Source: Pegea sp. RAD2-039
Taxonomy: Eukaryota; Chordata; Thaliacea; Salpida; Salpidae
Reading direction: 5' to 3'
DNA: 64,000 nt
NCBI GenBank assembly: GCA_034620365.1
Contig: JAQGEQ010000177.1
Coordinates: 372,001-436,000 of the forward strand
Shown here: in pieces, positions 1 through 13,350 of the stretch
Layout of the letters: every line of letters starts with the position of its first letter
Numbering within the stretch: position 1 is the first letter of the stretch
Made by a program: the position numbers and the translations under genes
Notes under the pieces: generated by a model
What the model saw: the letters and a program-made list of their open reading frames with translations, nothing else
Told to the model about the DNA's origin: nothing
Databases searched by the model: none

Positions 1-3000
1 TTAAGTTTAAACAAAAAAAAACAGCTGAGTGATTTAAATGTTTAAACTTTCGCCTACAACAAAAGTAAGCCTATAAAGATTTCTCTAAATGATACCTATT
101 TAGTCAATAGATCTTAGTTTACCTTAGTCCGTAACACTTTCTTACAGTATGCTTTATACTTCAGTAACCTTCATTTGAACATTTTTTAGTTTCAGTAGAC
201 TTATCAAAAATAAAACTTATAATTAAATTTTCGTATATTTTATGTTAAAAAAAGCTGATTACCAATATTTAAAGTATATAATATTAGGGTATATAATATA
301 TTATGTTAAAATAAACAATAAACTTAAACCGTAAACAAATCTCTTTTTGCAAATCGTTTTAATTCAAAAAGAAAAATTTAGATTTTTTTAATTTAAACTG
401 TACCAAATAAAAATATATTTCTTCTACCAAACAGATTAAAATTTTAATAATAAAAGTATTATAATAAGAAAGGTTATTATTGAGATTTTTGTTCAATGAT
501 AAATCAATTAGAAGTATAAATTTGGTTTGATAAAAAGACTATATATTTCTAAAATTTATTTTAAACATTGCAGTAATTAATTTTGATTTATGTCAAATTC
601 GCATGGCTAATTGAAAAACTCTGTTTCAAGTAAAATCATATTGAGCTTTTTTATTTATACTTAGTTTGTGAAATTTTTAATTTTGTTAATTTTTTATAAA
701 CCAAACATCTGAAAAATTGACTAAATACAATAATGCAAAAATATTTTCTTTAGTGAAAATATATGCTGAAAAATAAAAAAAGTGGTTCAAAGATATTTGC
801 ATTTGATTTTAGCTGACTATTTTATAGTAGAAATAATTTAGAAATAAAAAATAGGAACCTGTTTGAAAGATCAAAGATCTATGAAAATTAAACATTTTTG
901 TCATGAAAGAAAACATTAATACCAACATATATTGCTTGAAAATTATGGCTAAAACGATTAATACTGTTCAAGAAGAAGACTTTTCTTGCAAAACAATTAA
1001 TTTTAAACAAATTATTCTCAAATGCAATTTAAAATGATATAACTTTTTATATTTCAAGAAAAATATGATAAAAACATGAAAGCTAAGTTGTTTAGATAAG
1101 TTTACTGATGGGTGGAGTAATTTTCGAATTTAATATTCTTTCAACATCTATATTTATGTTTTACCCTTTTCTACTAAGCTTTGGTTTTTGCTAAAAACAA
1201 GTCTCACACAATATAAAGTCTAAAATCAAAAACAAAAAATGAATAAAAAGATTTGAACTCCACAATTGGTTTGAACAAATTTGAAAACTTATATATCGTT
1301 TCCGGTATTCGATAAAAACCATTTAATTAAGAGAGGAATAAAGTACGAGTGCAAAAACTAGTTAGTTTGCTGATAAACGTCACAAGATACATACTGCAAG
1401 CTGTTATGAAACAAAAAGCAAGAGTGATCCAAACTGACAGATACAAAAAAAAACATAATTAATAGAAAAAAAAATTTACCGGAAAAATTCAATAAATAAA
1501 CCACATCTAGACATATAACAAAAAGTTTTCTAAGAAGTTTTCATTTTTCGACCTCAACTACATTTTACGTTCCCTTTTTTGTATTACTTGTTTTTTTCTT
1601 CTGCAGCGTCATATTGCTTAAACTACTTTAAGAATATTTTGAGCTTGACAACTTAACAACAGTTTTAATTTCTTTCTTTGACGAATTAGACCTTTTTCGG
1701 GCTTCATTTCTTAATAGGAAACAAAAAACTTTGTAATGCGAGTTTAGCTATGATTAATTTAGCTTACTTAAAAATCAACAGATAACAAAAATAATTTTTA
1801 TTTTTATTATGTTTTGTTGACAAGAATAAATATCTTAATCTTTCACAACAGCAACTCCTTTATCTTAAAAGATCAAAGAAAAACTGAAAAGTTTTAAACG
1901 GCCTTCTACCAAAAGCTCTAAGTACGATATCTCTAGTATCAGTAAATCTAAACTTAAAACAGATAAATCTTGTATTAAAAAAAGTAATATTTCTAGCACA
2001 TTAGAAATTTTTATGAGAAAAATCCTAGTCTTAACCCAACAATCAATTTAAAAATCAAACTGTACGTAAACTTATATAACAAGAATTATTTATTGTATTT
2101 TAATAAAAGGTATATGATACAAAAACTTGATATTCACGATCTTAGTGTATACTGGATCTTTTTATGATTATGAAAAAATGTATTTAACCTTTAGTTCTAA
2201 TTATAAATCTTATAGTTTAAAAAATTAGTATTAGTTTAATGATTATAAAAGCAACTTGCTAAAGTCTTTTTTTAAACCTTCTTTTGATTTACTTCGAGCT
2301 ATAGAAAATAATTAAGTCATATTTTAATCTGATAAATTAGTTTATCAAAAATATAAACTAAATAAATAATCAGTTTTTTTTTGTACAAAAAGTGATAAGT
2401 AAAGAAGTCACAGAACAGATTTCATAATTTCCTAATATACTTTATGTTTGGTCACTCTGTTTAAACTTAAGTTTTCAGAAAATCTTTTTTAAAGTAGCAA
2501 GATTTTATGGTAGCTTCTTAGTGTAGGTAAGTACAATAAAGGGTATATTAAAAGATTTATTTGTTTGTGCTAAAGTTTATTTTCAATGTTTTAAATATAT
2601 TATCGAGACTAGATTTTAATATTAGTGATTAAACGATAAAAGTCAATGAAAACAGGCTGACAAAGATTTGACCAATTTTCAGCATTTATAGCTTTAATAT
2701 AAACATATAAAATCACTTGAAAAAGTATTTTTATAACAACTATTATCAAAATTGTAATTAAAACTATCATCATTACGTTTTAAACTTACTTAAATATATA
2801 ATCCCGAAAAAAACAAATTTTATCAATTATTTATTTCACGAAAACATGAAACTTTGTATTGTGAAATAGAAATTTAAAAACTATAAAACTGAAATCAATT
2901 TGTATCATTTGAAATACCTAATTAATAGAATAATTAATAAAGTTTCTAGAGGTTTTAAGAAATGTTTATAAAAAAATATAAACACTAAATAAATCCTTCC

Positions 3001-3097
3001 AGAGTTTTAATAAATCATTATGAAGAAAAAGGTTTATAGTAAAAAAGAACTTTTTTGAATTAGCTGGGTGTTGTACATAGTTTAAAGCTAAGTCACT
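1..3097. other. Gene-free A+T-rich region
   Basis: No open frame of useful length and no recognisable gene on either strand. Around 2,363-2,410 a T-run followed by TGTACAAAAAGTGATAAGT loosely resembles the upstream element of the two kinase genes (13,351 and 30,612). This could be a decayed copy of that promoter or chance in A+T-rich DNA. Confidence 0.5.
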
Positions 3098-3300
3098 TTA
3101 TTTATTTATTACAATAAATGCGAAGGAGGGTACCTGAAAAGAGCACCCCTTGCTAACACACATTCTCACAAATGACATCTATTTAGTCAAAAGTATAGAA
3201 AGTAAAAGATGTAACACATGGTATTTCGATATCACTTAAAGCATATAACAGTGAACAATTACATGGAATGTTAATAATAAAAAAAAGAGAAAAAAACAAA

Positions 3301-6218
3301 TCACAGTTTAGAAATGACAATGTTGGCAATATTATAACGGTTCAACTTCTGCTTGAACAATGCGAGTGACTTCGACATGGCAATGTCTGATGGCAGCTGC
3401 TTCCATGTACTAATTGTACGGTATGAGAAAAAATTCGCTCTGACCAATGTAATAGGTGATATAGGCTTATTAAGGTGTAATGGGTGTCGTCTGAGCTGAT
3501 ATAACTTGAGGGAAGGACTAATGGAAAAGAAATCATCAAACTGAAGGTCAATCAAATTGTGGATAATTTTAGAAATAAGAATTAAGTCGTATTTAATCCG
3601 TCGAATTTCCAAAGTATATAAATTGAAGAAAATGAGACGATGTTTATAACTATCATATTTAATATTAAGTTTCCTACATACTAATCTCGCAAATGTTGCC
3701 TGAAGAGATTCGATTTTTTTGATATCACTAACTTGATATGGCATCCATGCACTAACATTGTATTCAAGAATTGGACGTACGTACAATTTGAAAAGATTGA
3801 TAAAAAACATGGGTTCTTAGAATTAAAGGTCTTTATAATAAGGAAGACAAAGTTGATTGATTTTCCAAAGATTTGAAAACATAATTGCGCCATTTAAAGT
3901 CAGATGATAGAGTAATACCAAGGTCTAGGACCGAAGATACTCGTTGAATAATAAATCTATTGATGGAGTATTGGTTCCAGCAATTTACAGCTGGTTTACG
4001 AGAAAAAATTATAAGTTCAGACTTTGTGGGCTGGATTCTGAGCTGCCAATTCGTAGACCAGTTTTCTACAGCGTGTAGAGCAGTTTGAAGTTTTGAAGTT
4101 TTACAAGATAACAGCTTGATATCATCTGCATACATAAACACACTGACATCATCTACTGCTACTAGTCTTCTGATGAGGTCTTCAATGAAAATTAAAAAGA
4201 GAATGGGACCCAGAACAGGACCCTGCGGAACACCACTAGTTATTTGACTAGAAGTAGATAAAGATCTTTTTACAAGAGTTTATTGGGTTCTACCTGATAA
4301 GTAATCTTCAATCCACTGTAAGATGAAGCTGTTGATTTTTAAGTTTTTCAATACAGTGACGAGCTTAGTGTGTGGAACAGAGTCAAACGCTTTAGCAAAA
4401 TCGAAGTATATGATGTCACAAGGAGTATTACTTTCATAATGGGCTGTAAGCTCATTAAGAAAAGTGAGATATTGAGTCAGGGAAGATCTCCGTATCACAA
4501 AGCCATGATGGACATCAGATATTAGATGGAGTAATAACAGCTTTCTTCCAAATTTGTGGAACTCTTTCTCGCCTCAGAGTCATGTTAAAAAAAAGCGCTA
4601 AAGGTAGTGATAAAGAGGAATTGATTTTTCTTTAGAATAAAGCTGGGATCTGATCTGGGGTGTCGGAAACTGATGATTTTAAGGAAGAAATAGCCTTAGA
4701 TACCGTATTGACCGTTATGTCAAGATCTACTATCTCAGAGATATTTGTAAGAATGTTGGAGTAGGAGAGAGAAGGAGTATTACCATCATCGGTTATAAAA
4801 ACGCTATTAAATTGATTGTTTAGCAACTCAGCTTTGTTCTCTTTTCTGGTTCCATCACAAGCTGGTCGCTGTTATCAAGTAGGGGAGGTATTTGAGATCT
4901 CGCCTTACGCTTGCGATTTATGAAACCAAAAAGCGTTTTCTTGCAAGGTGAAGATAAAACTGCTTTTTCTCTTCCTAAATAGAAATTAAAAATAGGTTTC
5001 TTGTAAACTATACAAAGATCTTTGTACAGAGATTTGATGGAAGGGTCTGTTTTAGTTTGTTTGTTTGTATAGGAGGTTTTTTAAATGTTGTAAATTCTTT
5101 AAATTTTTGGGCAAATGTGGTTTTTTGTTCGCTCTATAAAAAGATATGAGTTTTTCGATTGACTCTTTAAAGATGTTAGTAAACCTTGAGTAAATAGTAT
5201 TGGTGTCTTCGGAAGAGTTTAAAACAGAAATCTAGTCAACATCTGATAGAAACTTGTTAATGTCATTATAATTTCCACAGTAAAAGTTCCTTTTGCTTGA
5301 AGTTTTAACCTCCATAAAATAAGTTTGATGGAGCTTGAATTCAATCATATTGTGATCGTATGTCAGAGGAAAAGGCTCTTTTTGATCAACGTAGATAATG
5401 TTCTCGGATTTTGATGTGATAAGAAGATCCAAAGTATTACCACTAACTTGGGTCGGAAAAGTAACCATCTGAGATAGATTATTGCTATTCAGGAAGCTTT
5501 AAAAGGCATGACTTAGAAAGGCTGAACTATTATTATTGCTATCCAAGTTAAACGATTTTCCAATAAATGCTAAATTCGGGTTATTCCAATTAATTTTAAT
5601 AAAATTGAAATCCCCGAAAATATATAACTCAGGACACACAAAACTTTTCAGAACCTTCAATAAGGCCTTAACAGTAACCTCATCATTAGTTTTAGTGGGT
5701 GGTAGGTAGGTGCATATAAAAAGAGAAAATTTGAACTTTCAGTAATGAAAATCAAAAGCGATAATCTCAAACCCTGGACAATTAATGGGATCGATCTGAA
5801 TTCTAGAGATCTTGGGTGCAAGCGATATTTTGTAAATTACGCAAACACTGCTGCCTCCATCATACAGTCTATCACAACGCAAAACCCAAAAAAGATTATC
5901 GTCAACCAGAAAAGAATCAGGATAAAACGGTTTCAACCAAGTTTCAGTAATAAAAACAAATGTGAAATCTTGGGAATACAAAAGAGCTCTCAATTGAAAA
6001 ATTTTGCTAATAATCGACCGTGCGTTGAAGAACATACCTAATGTGATAGAAGAATTGTCTTTTTGATGCTTGTGAGATTTGATGATCGGCTTCTGTAAAT
6101 TGATATCTTGAGTATTCACAATTGTTTCCGGAGAGAGTTTGAAAAAAGAAGATGTGGGTCTAGTGGTTATTTGCCACTTCCGTTTTTTGAAAAAACCTTG
6201 AAAATTCTCAAGGCCCAT
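3301..6218 (-). pseudogene. LINE ORF2 (endonuclease and reverse transcriptase), broken
   Basis: ORF2 pieces appear in the expected order on the minus strand: apurinic-type endonuclease, linker, reverse transcriptase fingers and palm, thumb and C-terminal region. The catalytic YADD box is intact at about 4,125-4,135, and the earlier motif FDFAKAFDSVPH is near 4,390. Frames change at least five times and internal stops lie between blocks, so no full protein can be made. A second copy of the reverse transcriptase half lies at 36,330-38,025 on the plus strand. The enzyme would nick target DNA and copy its own RNA into it. Confidence 0.88.
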
Positions 6219-6690
6219 GGTGGACCTCTAGCTTTGTATTTGAAATCAGTTGGTTGTTCCTTCTGATTTCGGTTATACGCCTCTTTTAGAAGACGCTTAT
6301 TTTCTAAGCGATCATCTACACACATATCAAATGCTACTCGAATGCTCTCGAATTTTTTCTCAAGCCTTAGCTTATACAGCTTGGCAAGAAACTTTCGTTT
6401 GTTCCAACTTTCCTGAAAGGACACTTTCAACAGTCTTTGATGATTGCTCCAAGTCTGATCATTGATACCTTTGGAACGTCCAGAAAATCAAGGCTTTGAG
6501 AGCACATTTGATTAAAAAACTTACTGTCATCATCTTTATCAGTCTCAGAGACATTAAAGATGATGACATTGTTTTCTCTGTCCTCACGGTCTAAAGTGAG
6601 TTTTTTGTGCGTGTCGGTGACCTTCTTGGCAAGAAGCTGCACCATGCTAGCATTTTTGTCGGAACCGGGATCACCGACCACCGAGGCCAT
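6167..6690 (-). pseudogene. LINE ORF1 protein, frameshifted
   Basis: Two overlapping minus-strand frames (6,690-6,427 and 6,430-6,167) together give one ORF1-type protein. The first starts MASVVGDPGSDK, includes a short helical stretch and the ENNVIIFNV motif. The second carries the SWNKRKFLAKLYKLR and DDRLENKRLLKEAYNRN motifs. These are hallmarks of the RRM-like ORF1 RNA-binding proteins of CR1/Jockey-type LINEs, which coat the element RNA. The change of frame between the parts shows it is broken. The ATG at 6,690 is preceded by a short 5' leader; no intact upstream frame is seen. Confidence 0.8.
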
Positions 6691-6710
6691 GTGACTTGTT
6701 TCTTATAGAT

Positions 6711-7489
<779 letters not shown>

Positions 7490-7795
7490 TGTCCTGCTAC
7501 AGCGGAGAAAGGCCAGCTTTGATCCAGGGTAAAAATTATGGAGATCCAGTTGTGGCTCATGCAGCAGGATTCCACTCTCAGCGCCAACTAGGTATACATT
7601 AGAACGCAAAGGCCGATACAATTCTACCGAGCTGGCGTCTAAGGAGCTGCCAGAATGACACTGAGTGCAATGACATTTACCAATGAGGCTTTAACTCCGA
7701 TTTAAATTCGGAGTTTTGCTTATTTTGAATGTGCTCTCATGAAACTGACTAACAAGGTCTTTCTTACTGGGTTGTTTATCGACTTTTCCTAGTCA
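7490..7795 (-). repeat. Dispersed SINE-like repeat, copy 1
   Basis: This GC-richer block shares ordered motifs with blocks at 12,165, 20,555, 39,884 and 43,205. Read on the minus strand the shared parts are CTCAGTGTCATTCTGGCAGC, a GAGAGTGGAATCC box, a CAACTGGATCTCCATAATTT box and a TTCTCCG end. The minus-strand end runs straight into the (ACTT)n array, as a SINE body runs into its simple-repeat tail. No coding capacity is visible. The element class is inferred from size, dispersal and tail. Confidence 0.7.
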
Positions 7796-8832
7796 AAAAT
7801 ATGCGTTCGCCCGGGCATTACGTGCATTAGTTTCTTTGATAGAATATTTTTGAACAAATGAAATTATTAATCTAAAATTTAAACTATTTAATTAAATTCA
7901 CTTAAAATCATTTTTTTTATAGCATTTATGTTTATTTTTTTATTTTTAGAAAAGTTTTTTTAAGTTTTTTTTAACAGGAAACATATTTTTGCCGCTTAGT
8001 TTTTGTACTAGAACTTGTAGTAGCTCCTTTTGATTGTCGGTTTCTTTGGAACAGTTCCATTTTTTGGTTTAAGATTCTTTGGTGTAATGGTGGTACTTCA
8101 TTTATGTCTTAAGTTTTACTTGAAATATTCCTTTTTTATTTTAGTCAATTAATATTTTCTTTGTTATTTTTAACGCTATCCTAATTACAAAACAGTTTTT
8201 ATTTTATTTTTTATTTGCTGAATTAGAATATATTATTACTAGTATCTATCACTGTGAACTATTTTAATTTGGAATATTTTTAGCTAACTTAAAATTTTAG
8301 TGTTTTTTTTATTATGATTAAAGCTTAATTTTATTTTATTTAGTTTTCTACTTTTTAGCAACTTTCACAAAGTTGATATTAAATATTCACTAGTTGTTAT
8401 TATTTAAAAGTTTTCAAGCCAAAGTTTTTCAGTATAGAATTTTATTTATTCTAAACTATAACTTTTTTAATGTTTTATTGATTTTTATCGATTTTTAAGT
8501 ATAAATTATATGTAGTGGAAAGTTATTGAAAAAGTTTAATTTTTCATAAAGATTTTTTGTACAGTTATAAAATATAATGTAATTGCATATATAGATATTT
8601 TACTTACTATGGTGGTGGCTTACAGTATTAAAAAAATTTTTACAATTGGTGGCACTAAAAAATTTTTGAATTTATAAAACTCGCAAACAACTGCATAAAT
8701 ATGTTATTCAAAATATTCAAGAATGTTATTGTTCAGAAATATTTTCACTGTTAAAAAAACATTTCACGATATTTGTTATTTAATGAATTTTTTGCAATTT
8801 TCTTTTGATAGATTAGAATTTACAAAATCCAA
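7796..8832. other. A+T-rich region upstream of the arginyl-tRNA synthetase gene
   Basis: No gene found. Just before the start codon at 8,833 is a pyrimidine-rich tract ending TTTTGATAG, which could serve as a splice acceptor for a 5' leader. Confidence 0.4.
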
Positions 8833-10821
8833 ATGAGTTTAAGTGATACAAAAGAAAATCTATCTCAGAAAGAGATACAGCTATCCGAGTTGCAAATTGA
8901 AGAAGTAGAAGAGAATAAAAGTTTACTAGAAAAGTATCAAGAAGTTGATTGTTTACAAGAAACCAAAAGTAATTCCGAATGTTTGACTCGTGAGCTCGAA
9001 AGATCAATAGAATATGAAATAAAGAGCCCTTCTGCTTGTATGCTTCCGATCAGGGATAAGTTGATTGAAGTTTTTGATATAGCAATCAAAAAAGCGTATC
9101 CTGAAATTTTTGGTGTAAAAGTGCTTATCTCAATTTCTCAATTTGAAAAAAATGGTGACTATCAGTGCAATAATGCAATGTCTATTGCTGGTTTGTTGAA
9201 AACAAAGACGGGTAATAAAATCTCTCCAAAAAATGTTGCAAACGAATTTATAAAACATTTGCCTGCTTGTGATTTAATCTCAAAAGTTGAAGTAGCTGGC
9301 CCTGGTTTCATAAATATCTATTTATGTAGCACAACTGTGAAGAAATCTTTATCAAATCTTCTAGTAAATGGAGTAAAAGCTGAATCTTTCGGAAAGAAAG
9401 GTAAAGTTGTGATTGATTATTCATCTCCAAACATAGCTAAAGAAATGCATGTTGGCCACTTACGTTCCACCATCATTGGTGATTGTTTGGCAAATTTGTT
9501 TGAGTATCTTGGTCATGAGGTTTTGAGACTGAATCATGTTGGTGACTGGGGTACCCAATTTGGAATGTTAATTGCTCATTTGAAGGATGAGTTTCCTAAT
9601 TACAGTGATGAATCTCCACCTATTCATGATTTGCAAGCTTTTTATAAAGCTTCGAAAAAAAGATTTGATAAAGAGCCAGAGTTTAAAGCTCGCGCGTATG
9701 AATATGTCGTGCAACTGCAAAATGGGGATCAAGACGTTCTTAAGGTTTGGAATCTCATTTGTGATGTTTCAAGAAAAGACTTTCAAAAGATTTATGACCG
9801 ACTCAACATCACAAATCTGATTGAACGTGGAGAGTCTTTCTATAACGATCTGATGCCTAAAGTCATTGAAGAATGCGACAAACTTGGATTAGTAGTTGAA
9901 GAAAATGGCCAAAAGTTGATATTTCCTGAAGGCTGTCAGTATCCTTTAATTGTACAGAAATCAGATGGGGGTTATACTTATGACTCTAGTGATTTAGCTT
10001 GCATTAAGCAGCGTCTGTTCGAGGAAAAAGGTGATATTTTATTGTATGTTACAGATTGTGGGCAATCATCTCATTTTGATTTGATATTTAAGACTGCAAG
10101 AAAAGCTAATTGGTATGATCCAAAAAAAACTCGAGTTGAACATATTCCTTTTGGCTGTGTTTTGGGAGAAGATAAAAAGAAGTTTAAAACTAGATCTGGT
10201 GATACAGTTCGATTAACTGATCTTTTAGACGAAGGCGTTAAAAGATGCGAAGATAAACTGAAAGAGAAAGGAAGAGATAAAGAGTTATCTTCAGATGAGT
10301 TGGATCAAGTAAAAGCTGCAGTTGCATATGGATGCATCAAGTATGCTGATCTCAGTCATAATCTTACTCATGATTACATATTTTCGTTTGATAAAATGTT
10401 GGATGATCGCGGCAATACTGCAGCTTACTTACTATATGCTTATACAAGGATTAAATCAATAATCAGAAATGCTAAAGTAGGTCCTTCAGAATTGAAGAAA
10501 GCTGCAACAGAATCACTAAACGATGGCTTGAAAATTAATCATGAAAAGGAATTGAAACTTGCTAAATGCATCTTAAAGTTCCCGGATGTTTTGAACAGAG
10601 TTTGTGCGGAGCTTACTCCCCATTTTCTTTGTGAGTACCTTTACTTGTTGTCATCAACATTTACTGAATTTTATGATAACTGCTATTGCATTGAAAAAAG
10701 TAAAGAAAATGATGACATTATTAAGGTCCACATTGAACGTTTGCTGCTTTGTGAGGCAACTGCTATGATTATGGCCGAAGCATTTAAAATTCTGGGTCTT
10801 ACAACTGTTGAAAAGATGTAA
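8833..10821 (+). CDS. RARS1: Arginyl-tRNA synthetase, cytosolic
   Basis: This class I synthetase charges tRNA-Arg with arginine in the cytosol. The 662-residue protein is full length for the animal enzyme and comes from one uninterrupted exon. Residues 1-70 form the acidic, helical extension that in animals joins the multi-synthetase complex. An Arg-tRNA synthetase N-terminal domain follows at about 70-175. The catalytic Rossmann fold begins with SSPNIAKEMHVGHLRS, where HVGH at 206-209 is the HIGH signature. LNHVGDWGTQFGML is at 233-246 and YTYDSSDLACIKQR at 381-394. The GEDKKKFKTRSG loop at 445-456 replaces KMSKS, as usual for this enzyme. The anticodon-binding helical domain runs from about 510 to the end with MLDDRGNTAAYLLYA. 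A polyadenylation signal AATAAA lies at about 10,993. The lack of introns, unlike MED31, BCD1 and AGMO here, could reflect intron loss or a functional retrocopy. Confidence 0.97.
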   Translation: MSLSDTKENLSQKEIQLSELQIEEVEENKSLLEKYQEVDCLQETKSNSECLTRELERSIEYEIKSPSACMLPIRDKLIEVFDIAIKKAYPEIFGVKVLISISQFEKNGDYQCNNAMSIAGLLKTKTGNKISPKNVANEFIKHLPACDLISKVEVAGPGFINIYLCSTTVKKSLSNLLVNGVKAESFGKKGKVVIDYSSPNIAKEMHVGHLRSTIIGDCLANLFEYLGHEVLRLNHVGDWGTQFGMLIAHLKDEFPNYSDESPPIHDLQAFYKASKKRFDKEPEFKARAYEYVVQLQNGDQDVLKVWNLICDVSRKDFQKIYDRLNITNLIERGESFYNDLMPKVIEECDKLGLVVEENGQKLIFPEGCQYPLIVQKSDGGYTYDSSDLACIKQRLFEEKGDILLYVTDCGQSSHFDLIFKTARKANWYDPKKTRVEHIPFGCVLGEDKKKFKTRSGDTVRLTDLLDEGVKRCEDKLKEKGRDKELSSDELDQVKAAVAYGCIKYADLSHNLTHDYIFSFDKMLDDRGNTAAYLLYAYTRIKSIIRNAKVGPSELKKAATESLNDGLKINHEKELKLAKCILKFPDVLNRVCAELTPHFLCEYLYLLSSTFTEFYDNCYCIEKSKENDDIIKVHIERLLLCEATAMIMAEAFKILGLTTVEKM

Positions 10822-12164
10822 AAACCGATAAATTTTTGACGTATACATTTTTGTTTCAGTGTTTGTTACATCAGCACATCGCATAGGTTTATTGTATACG
10901 CGTTTTGTGTCTGCGTGTCACTTAATTATAATTTATAAATCAAACATTTTGCCTTGCAATCTAATTAAGAGAAAGAAGATCATTTTTAGATAAATAAATG
11001 AATCTTAAACTGATATACAAATAGTTATAGGTTTTTGTTTCCAAATTAATTATTGAAAAACTACTGATTTATTTGTTGATTGAAGAAGCAATACAAAAAA
11101 AAAATCGTTTAAGAAGAGATGTCTTCAACTTTTTGCAATATCACTTTATTTACGATCATACATATCACTTGATATGATAACTATCCAATAACTAATGCTA
11201 GGTCAAAACAGTGGTATATAGAATCATAGTTACAATAACATTAGGAAAAAGTAATGCAGTAAACCCTAAACAAACTTAATCTGAGGAACTTTACAAAACT
11301 AACGTAAAAAAAAACTAACATAAATTTCGAGAACAACTCAGAATGGATTATATCCACTTTTATAGGAACTACTTATAATGATACAAAGTAAACATCATGA
11401 TATAACCTGATTTGGTCGAGAACAGACATTCTGTAAGTAAGAGTAATATAAGGAATCAATTGTTACTCATGATGCAGGAGGTCTTAGAAGACAACTTTTA
11501 ATCGCAATATCATCATGTTTGATTTCAGGAAATGGAAGCTTCAAAAATCGGGGTCTGATAAACGTTACAAAATTATCAAAACTTTAAAATCATACAAGAT
11601 TTTAACCGCTGCTTGGATATCTTCTGAAATGATATAAAAAATTGTAATTAAGTGAATTCAGTATGATTCTAATGCACCTTATGGTAAGTGGTAGATTTTA
11701 TCAAATGATATCATAATAAAAAATTTTCCAGGAAAATTTTGTTTACTTATTACTATTCTTAGTAATTATTTATCAATATTTTTTAAAAGGTTTCTGCTTT
11801 CCAGCATCATTTTATTTTAGAAATGAATTTGAAAAAGAAATTAATAAATATATGGCCTTTGTAAACTTGAAATATTATTAAGTTTTACAAAAAATATTTA
11901 CAGGGTTCACAAAATCTTATGTGAGAATAAATTTTCAACTGATTCAGTTAAAAGAATAACATTAGAAGAAATAAAATAGAGAAAAACTGAGAAATTTGAA
12001 ATAATTTCTTTTCTTCTAACATTTAAGTAAATGAAGCAGAGAAAAAAGATTTGTGACAAAAATCTTAAAGAAAGCTTTCGTAAACTTTGCTTGAAGCGCG
12101 TTTATTGAAGGGCAGCAATATCAATTAATAGACAAGCACGTTCGTTGTAAATGATGACAGTTTT
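10822..12164. other. 3' flank of RARS1 and gene-free DNA
   Basis: Apart from the probable polyadenylation signal near 10,993 I see no gene, and frames are short on both strands. Confidence 0.4.
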
Positions 12165-12545
12165 TCTGACGTCGTCATTCTTATCACTGGTCATAGTACG
12201 GGCGTTCCAACTTCCTAGTTGTAAAGTACGTCCCTTCTACCGACGCAAATTACCCCCTGGCGCCCGTCTCTTTGCCTAACGAGATTAGGTTTATACCCAG
12301 TAACTGTAGCTTTCCTGGTTGATTTGACGCTGAACAGCAAAGCTGGAGTGTTCTTTCCAGAGCACAAAGCGAGGTCAGAGATTATGAAGATCTAGATCCA
12401 CAAGAGCTGCCAGAACGACTCTAATTACAACGACAAACTGCTTTCGAGGATCAAACTTTAATTTCAAAGGTTTGTGTCTCCTAGAAGTTTTGTCTTAAAT
12501 CGACTAACAAAGCCCTTCCAGTTAGGGTTTATGGAATTTTCCTTG
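12165..12545 (-). repeat. Dispersed SINE-like repeat, copy 2
   Basis: The second half (about 12,395-12,545) aligns with 7,640-7,795 in the same orientation. Both have GAGCTGCCAGAA followed by an ACGAC or ATGAC block, then a CTTTAA stretch, then ACTGACTAACAA or TCGACTAACAA, and both end near a TTTTCC. The first half is GC-rich and less similar. No reading frame survives. Confidence 0.6.
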
Positions 12546-13350
12546 TAACACTATATTGTATCATATTACATTATTTTACAATATATCATATTTCCCACTT
12601 AAAAATTTTAAAAAGAATTTATTTAAGAAAATTTTACTGTCAAGTCAATTATACGTTAAATAAAAAAAGTAAGACGAAGAAAATCTTATAACAAAACTAA
12701 GAAGGAAAAACATAGTTTTTAAAAATAAATTTCAAGATTTTACTCTAAAAGAAGCCGAATTACAAAAAGCCTCAAAATGTAGAAAGGTAAGTTTACAAAA
12801 TACTTTTTGAAACTATATTAGAAAATAATAAAGCAAAAACCTTTGCATTAAAAAAGTTATTATCTTGGGTAGCAATTTTCTGTATACAATATAGAAAAAT
12901 ATCTCGACCGAATTTTCAAATACAGAAATGCAAAACAGGATTATATAACATATTTTTGCTTCTAAATAATCTGCGAAACTGTTGGTATAACCTAGTTTTA
13001 AAACCTATCTTCGGAAAAAAGAACGTTTTTTTATAATTGTGTTCGTTGTTTGTATAGTTTCACCAACAAGTTTTTAAATAGTTGAAAAGATATCACGAGA
13101 CTATATTTCAGAGCTATAAAGAAAATGGTAGAAAGGTGAAAAATGAGTGAAAAAAATACTTCACTAGTTTTAACTACTCTACTTACTTAATTACTCTTAT
13201 ATGCAAACTATAAATATTTTTTAAATTTCAAGTTTTCAGTTAAAACAAATCATTTATGGCATAGTTTATAGAAGCTCTTTTAAATAGCATCGAGTAAACC
13301 TACTATTAACTTAATCAATCAGTTTTTTTCTGTTTATGCAGAACTTTTGA
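12546..13350. other. Gene-free A+T-rich DNA
   Basis: No gene recognised on either strand. Confidence 0.4.

Larger units (their letters stand above)
3098..6710 (-). mobile_element. Degenerate non-LTR retrotransposon (LINE), near full length
   Basis: Read on the minus strand this is a CR1/Jockey-like LINE with both open reading frames in broken pieces. ORF1 lies at 6,690-6,167. It has the ENNVIIFNV motif and the segment ending KARGPPWALRIFKVF that are typical of LINE ORF1 proteins, with a frame change near 6,430. The ORF2 endonuclease N-terminus is at about 6,218-5,739 (NARSIISKI, FITETWL). The endonuclease C-terminus is at 5,468-5,232 (GNTLDLLIT, DHNMIEFKL). The linker lies at 4,826-4,632. 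Reverse transcriptase blocks are at 4,498-4,280 (YFDFAKAFDSVPH) and 4,141-3,833 (MYADDIKLL). The C-terminal region is 3,810-3,301. The 3' end near 3,098 carries a short repeated TAAA tail, normal for this class. Several stops and frameshifts mean this copy is dead. Assignment to LINE is firm; the exact clade is not. Confidence 0.93.

Noticed and set aside
5745..6041. 98-codon plus-strand frame across the LINE endonuclease
   Set aside because: Antisense shadow of the LINE ORF2 endonuclease on the minus strand.
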